Assembly (NCBI GenBank): GCA_014843695.1
Contig: CM026390.1
Coordinates: 20,844,204 to 20,908,203 of the forward strand
DNA: 64,000 nt
Reading direction: 5' to 3'
DNA from: Archivesica marissinica
Taxonomy: Eukaryota > Mollusca > Bivalvia > Venerida > Vesicomyidae
Shown: in pieces, positions 62,735 to 64,000 of the stretch
How the letters are laid out: each line of letters begins with the position of its first letter
Position numbering within the stretch: the first letter of the stretch is position 1
Made by a program: the position numbers and the translations under genes
The notes under the pieces: generated by a model
Databases searched by the model: none
Told to the model about the DNA's origin: nothing
What the model saw: only the letters and a program-made list of their open reading frames with translations

Positions 62735-64000
62735 ATTTGGTACTTGTTGCTTACTATGTCATTGAGTTGATAGAGGTACTTGTTGTTACTTACTATGTCA
62801 TTGAGTTGATAGAGGTACTTGTTGTTACTTACTATGTCATTGAGTTGATAGAGGTACTTGTTGTTACTTACTATGTCATTGAGTTGATAGAGGTACTTGT
62901 TACTTACTATGTCATTGAGTTGATAGAGGTACTTGTTCTTACTTACTATGTCATTGAGTTGATAGAGGTACTTGTTCTTACTTACTATGTCATTGAGTTG
63001 ATAGAGGTACTTGTTGTTACTTACTATGTCATTGAGTTGATAGAGGTACTTGTTACTTACTATGTCATTGAGTTGATAGAGGTACTTGTTGTTACTTACT
63101 ATGTCATTGAGTTGATAGAGGTACTTGTTCTTACTTACTATGTCATTGAGTTGATAGAGGTACTTGTTACTTACTATGTCATTGAGTTGATAGAGGTACT
63201 TGTTGTTACTTACTATGTCATTGAGTTGATAGAGGTACTTGTTCTTACTTACTATGTCATTGAGTTGATAGAGGTACTTGTTCTTACTTACTATGTCATT
63301 GAGTTGATAGAGGTACTTGTTCTTACTTACTATGTCATTGAGTTGATAGAGGTACTTGTTACTTACTATGTCATTGAGTTGATAGAGGTACTTGTTCTTA
63401 CTTACTATGTCATTGAGTTGATAGAGGTACTTGTTACTTACTATGTCATTGAGTTGATAGAGGTACTTGTTGTTACTTACTATGTCATTGAGTTGATAGA
63501 GGTACTTGTTCTTACTTACTATGTCATTGAGTTGATAGAGGTACTTGTTCTTACTTACTATGTCATTGAGTTGATAGAGGTACTTGTTCTTACTTACTAT
63601 GTCATTGAGTTGATAGAGGTACTTGTTCTTACTTACTATGTCATTGAGTTGATAGAGGTACTTGTTCTTACTTACTATGTCATTGAGTTGATAGAGGTAC
63701 TTGTTACTTACTATGTCATTGAGTTGATAGAGGTACTTGTTGTTACTTACTATGTCATTGAGTTGATAGAGGTACTTGTTCTTACTTACTATGTCATTGA
63801 GTTGATAGAGGTACTTGTTCTTACTTACTATGTCATTGAGTTGATAGAGGTACTTGTTCTTACTTACTATGTCATTGAGTTGATAGAGGTACTTGTTACT
63901 TACTATGTCATTGAGTTGATAGAGGTACTTGTTCTTACTTACTATGTCATTGAGTTGATAGAGGTACTTGTTCTTACTTACTATGTCATTGAGTTGATAG
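62735..64000. repeat. 36/39-bp minisatellite, about 33 copies, runs off the window
   Basis: Unit TACTTACTATGTCATTGAG followed by TTGATAGAGGTACTTGTTCT. A 39-bp form (GTTCTTAC or GTTGTTAC) and a 36-bp form (TTGTTACTTAC) alternate irregularly. The flank 62561-62734 has no recognised feature. Confidence 0.97.

Overview
This window is eukaryotic nuclear DNA, most likely from a marine invertebrate and plausibly a bivalve or other lophotrochozoan. That placement is inferred from GT-AG introns, single-repeat ankyrin exons, several tRNA-derived SINE families, PIF/Harbinger-, pogo- and piggyBac-like elements and very large minisatellites; no species marker is present. Roughly 45 kb of the 63 kb of determined sequence is tandem repeat, so most long open frames here are by-products of repeats.

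Layout. (1) 1-23425: one large minisatellite of 10/11-bp units, (A/G)GG(A/C)TGTATC, interrupted by a decayed PIF/Harbinger-like DNA transposon (8635-14213, itself hosting older SINE insertions) and a 1000-N assembly gap (14214-15213). The right end is reorganised into higher-order repeats of about 73 bp and about 390 bp. (2) 23426-26157: sequence with a 24-bp minisatellite, SINEs, a possible MITE and two weak exon candidates, one per strand. (3) 26158-39632: a 13.5-kb array of 31-bp units that changes to a second sequence variant near 38060. (4) 39783-60122: one plus-strand gene encoding a small ankyrin-repeat protein. Its exons are 41661-41780, 43484-43582, 46792-46890, 59013-59114 and 59865-60122, with a possible upstream exon at 39783-39840. 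All junctions are phase 0 and the joined frame is 225 residues. Its introns are packed with 34-bp, about 55-bp, 34-bp, 28-bp and 37-bp tandem arrays (the last about 9 kb) and with SINEs and MITEs. (5) 60123-64000: the 3' flank, with a long inverted repeat across the stop codon, a pogo-like element, SINEs, a 57-bp array and a 36/39-bp array that runs off the window.

The most notable structures belong to the ankyrin gene. A 42-bp unit that includes the end of exon 4 and its 5' splice site is present so that 11 equivalent GTAAGT donors lie in tandem. Every donor is in the same frame, so choice of donor would add 14 residues per step. At the 3' end, two 54-nt segments, one covering the last codons and the stop, are near-perfect inverted copies and could fold into a hairpin in the mRNA. 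The 3000-residue open frames on the minus strand of the 37-bp array are intronic, open in all three frames, and are not taken as genes.
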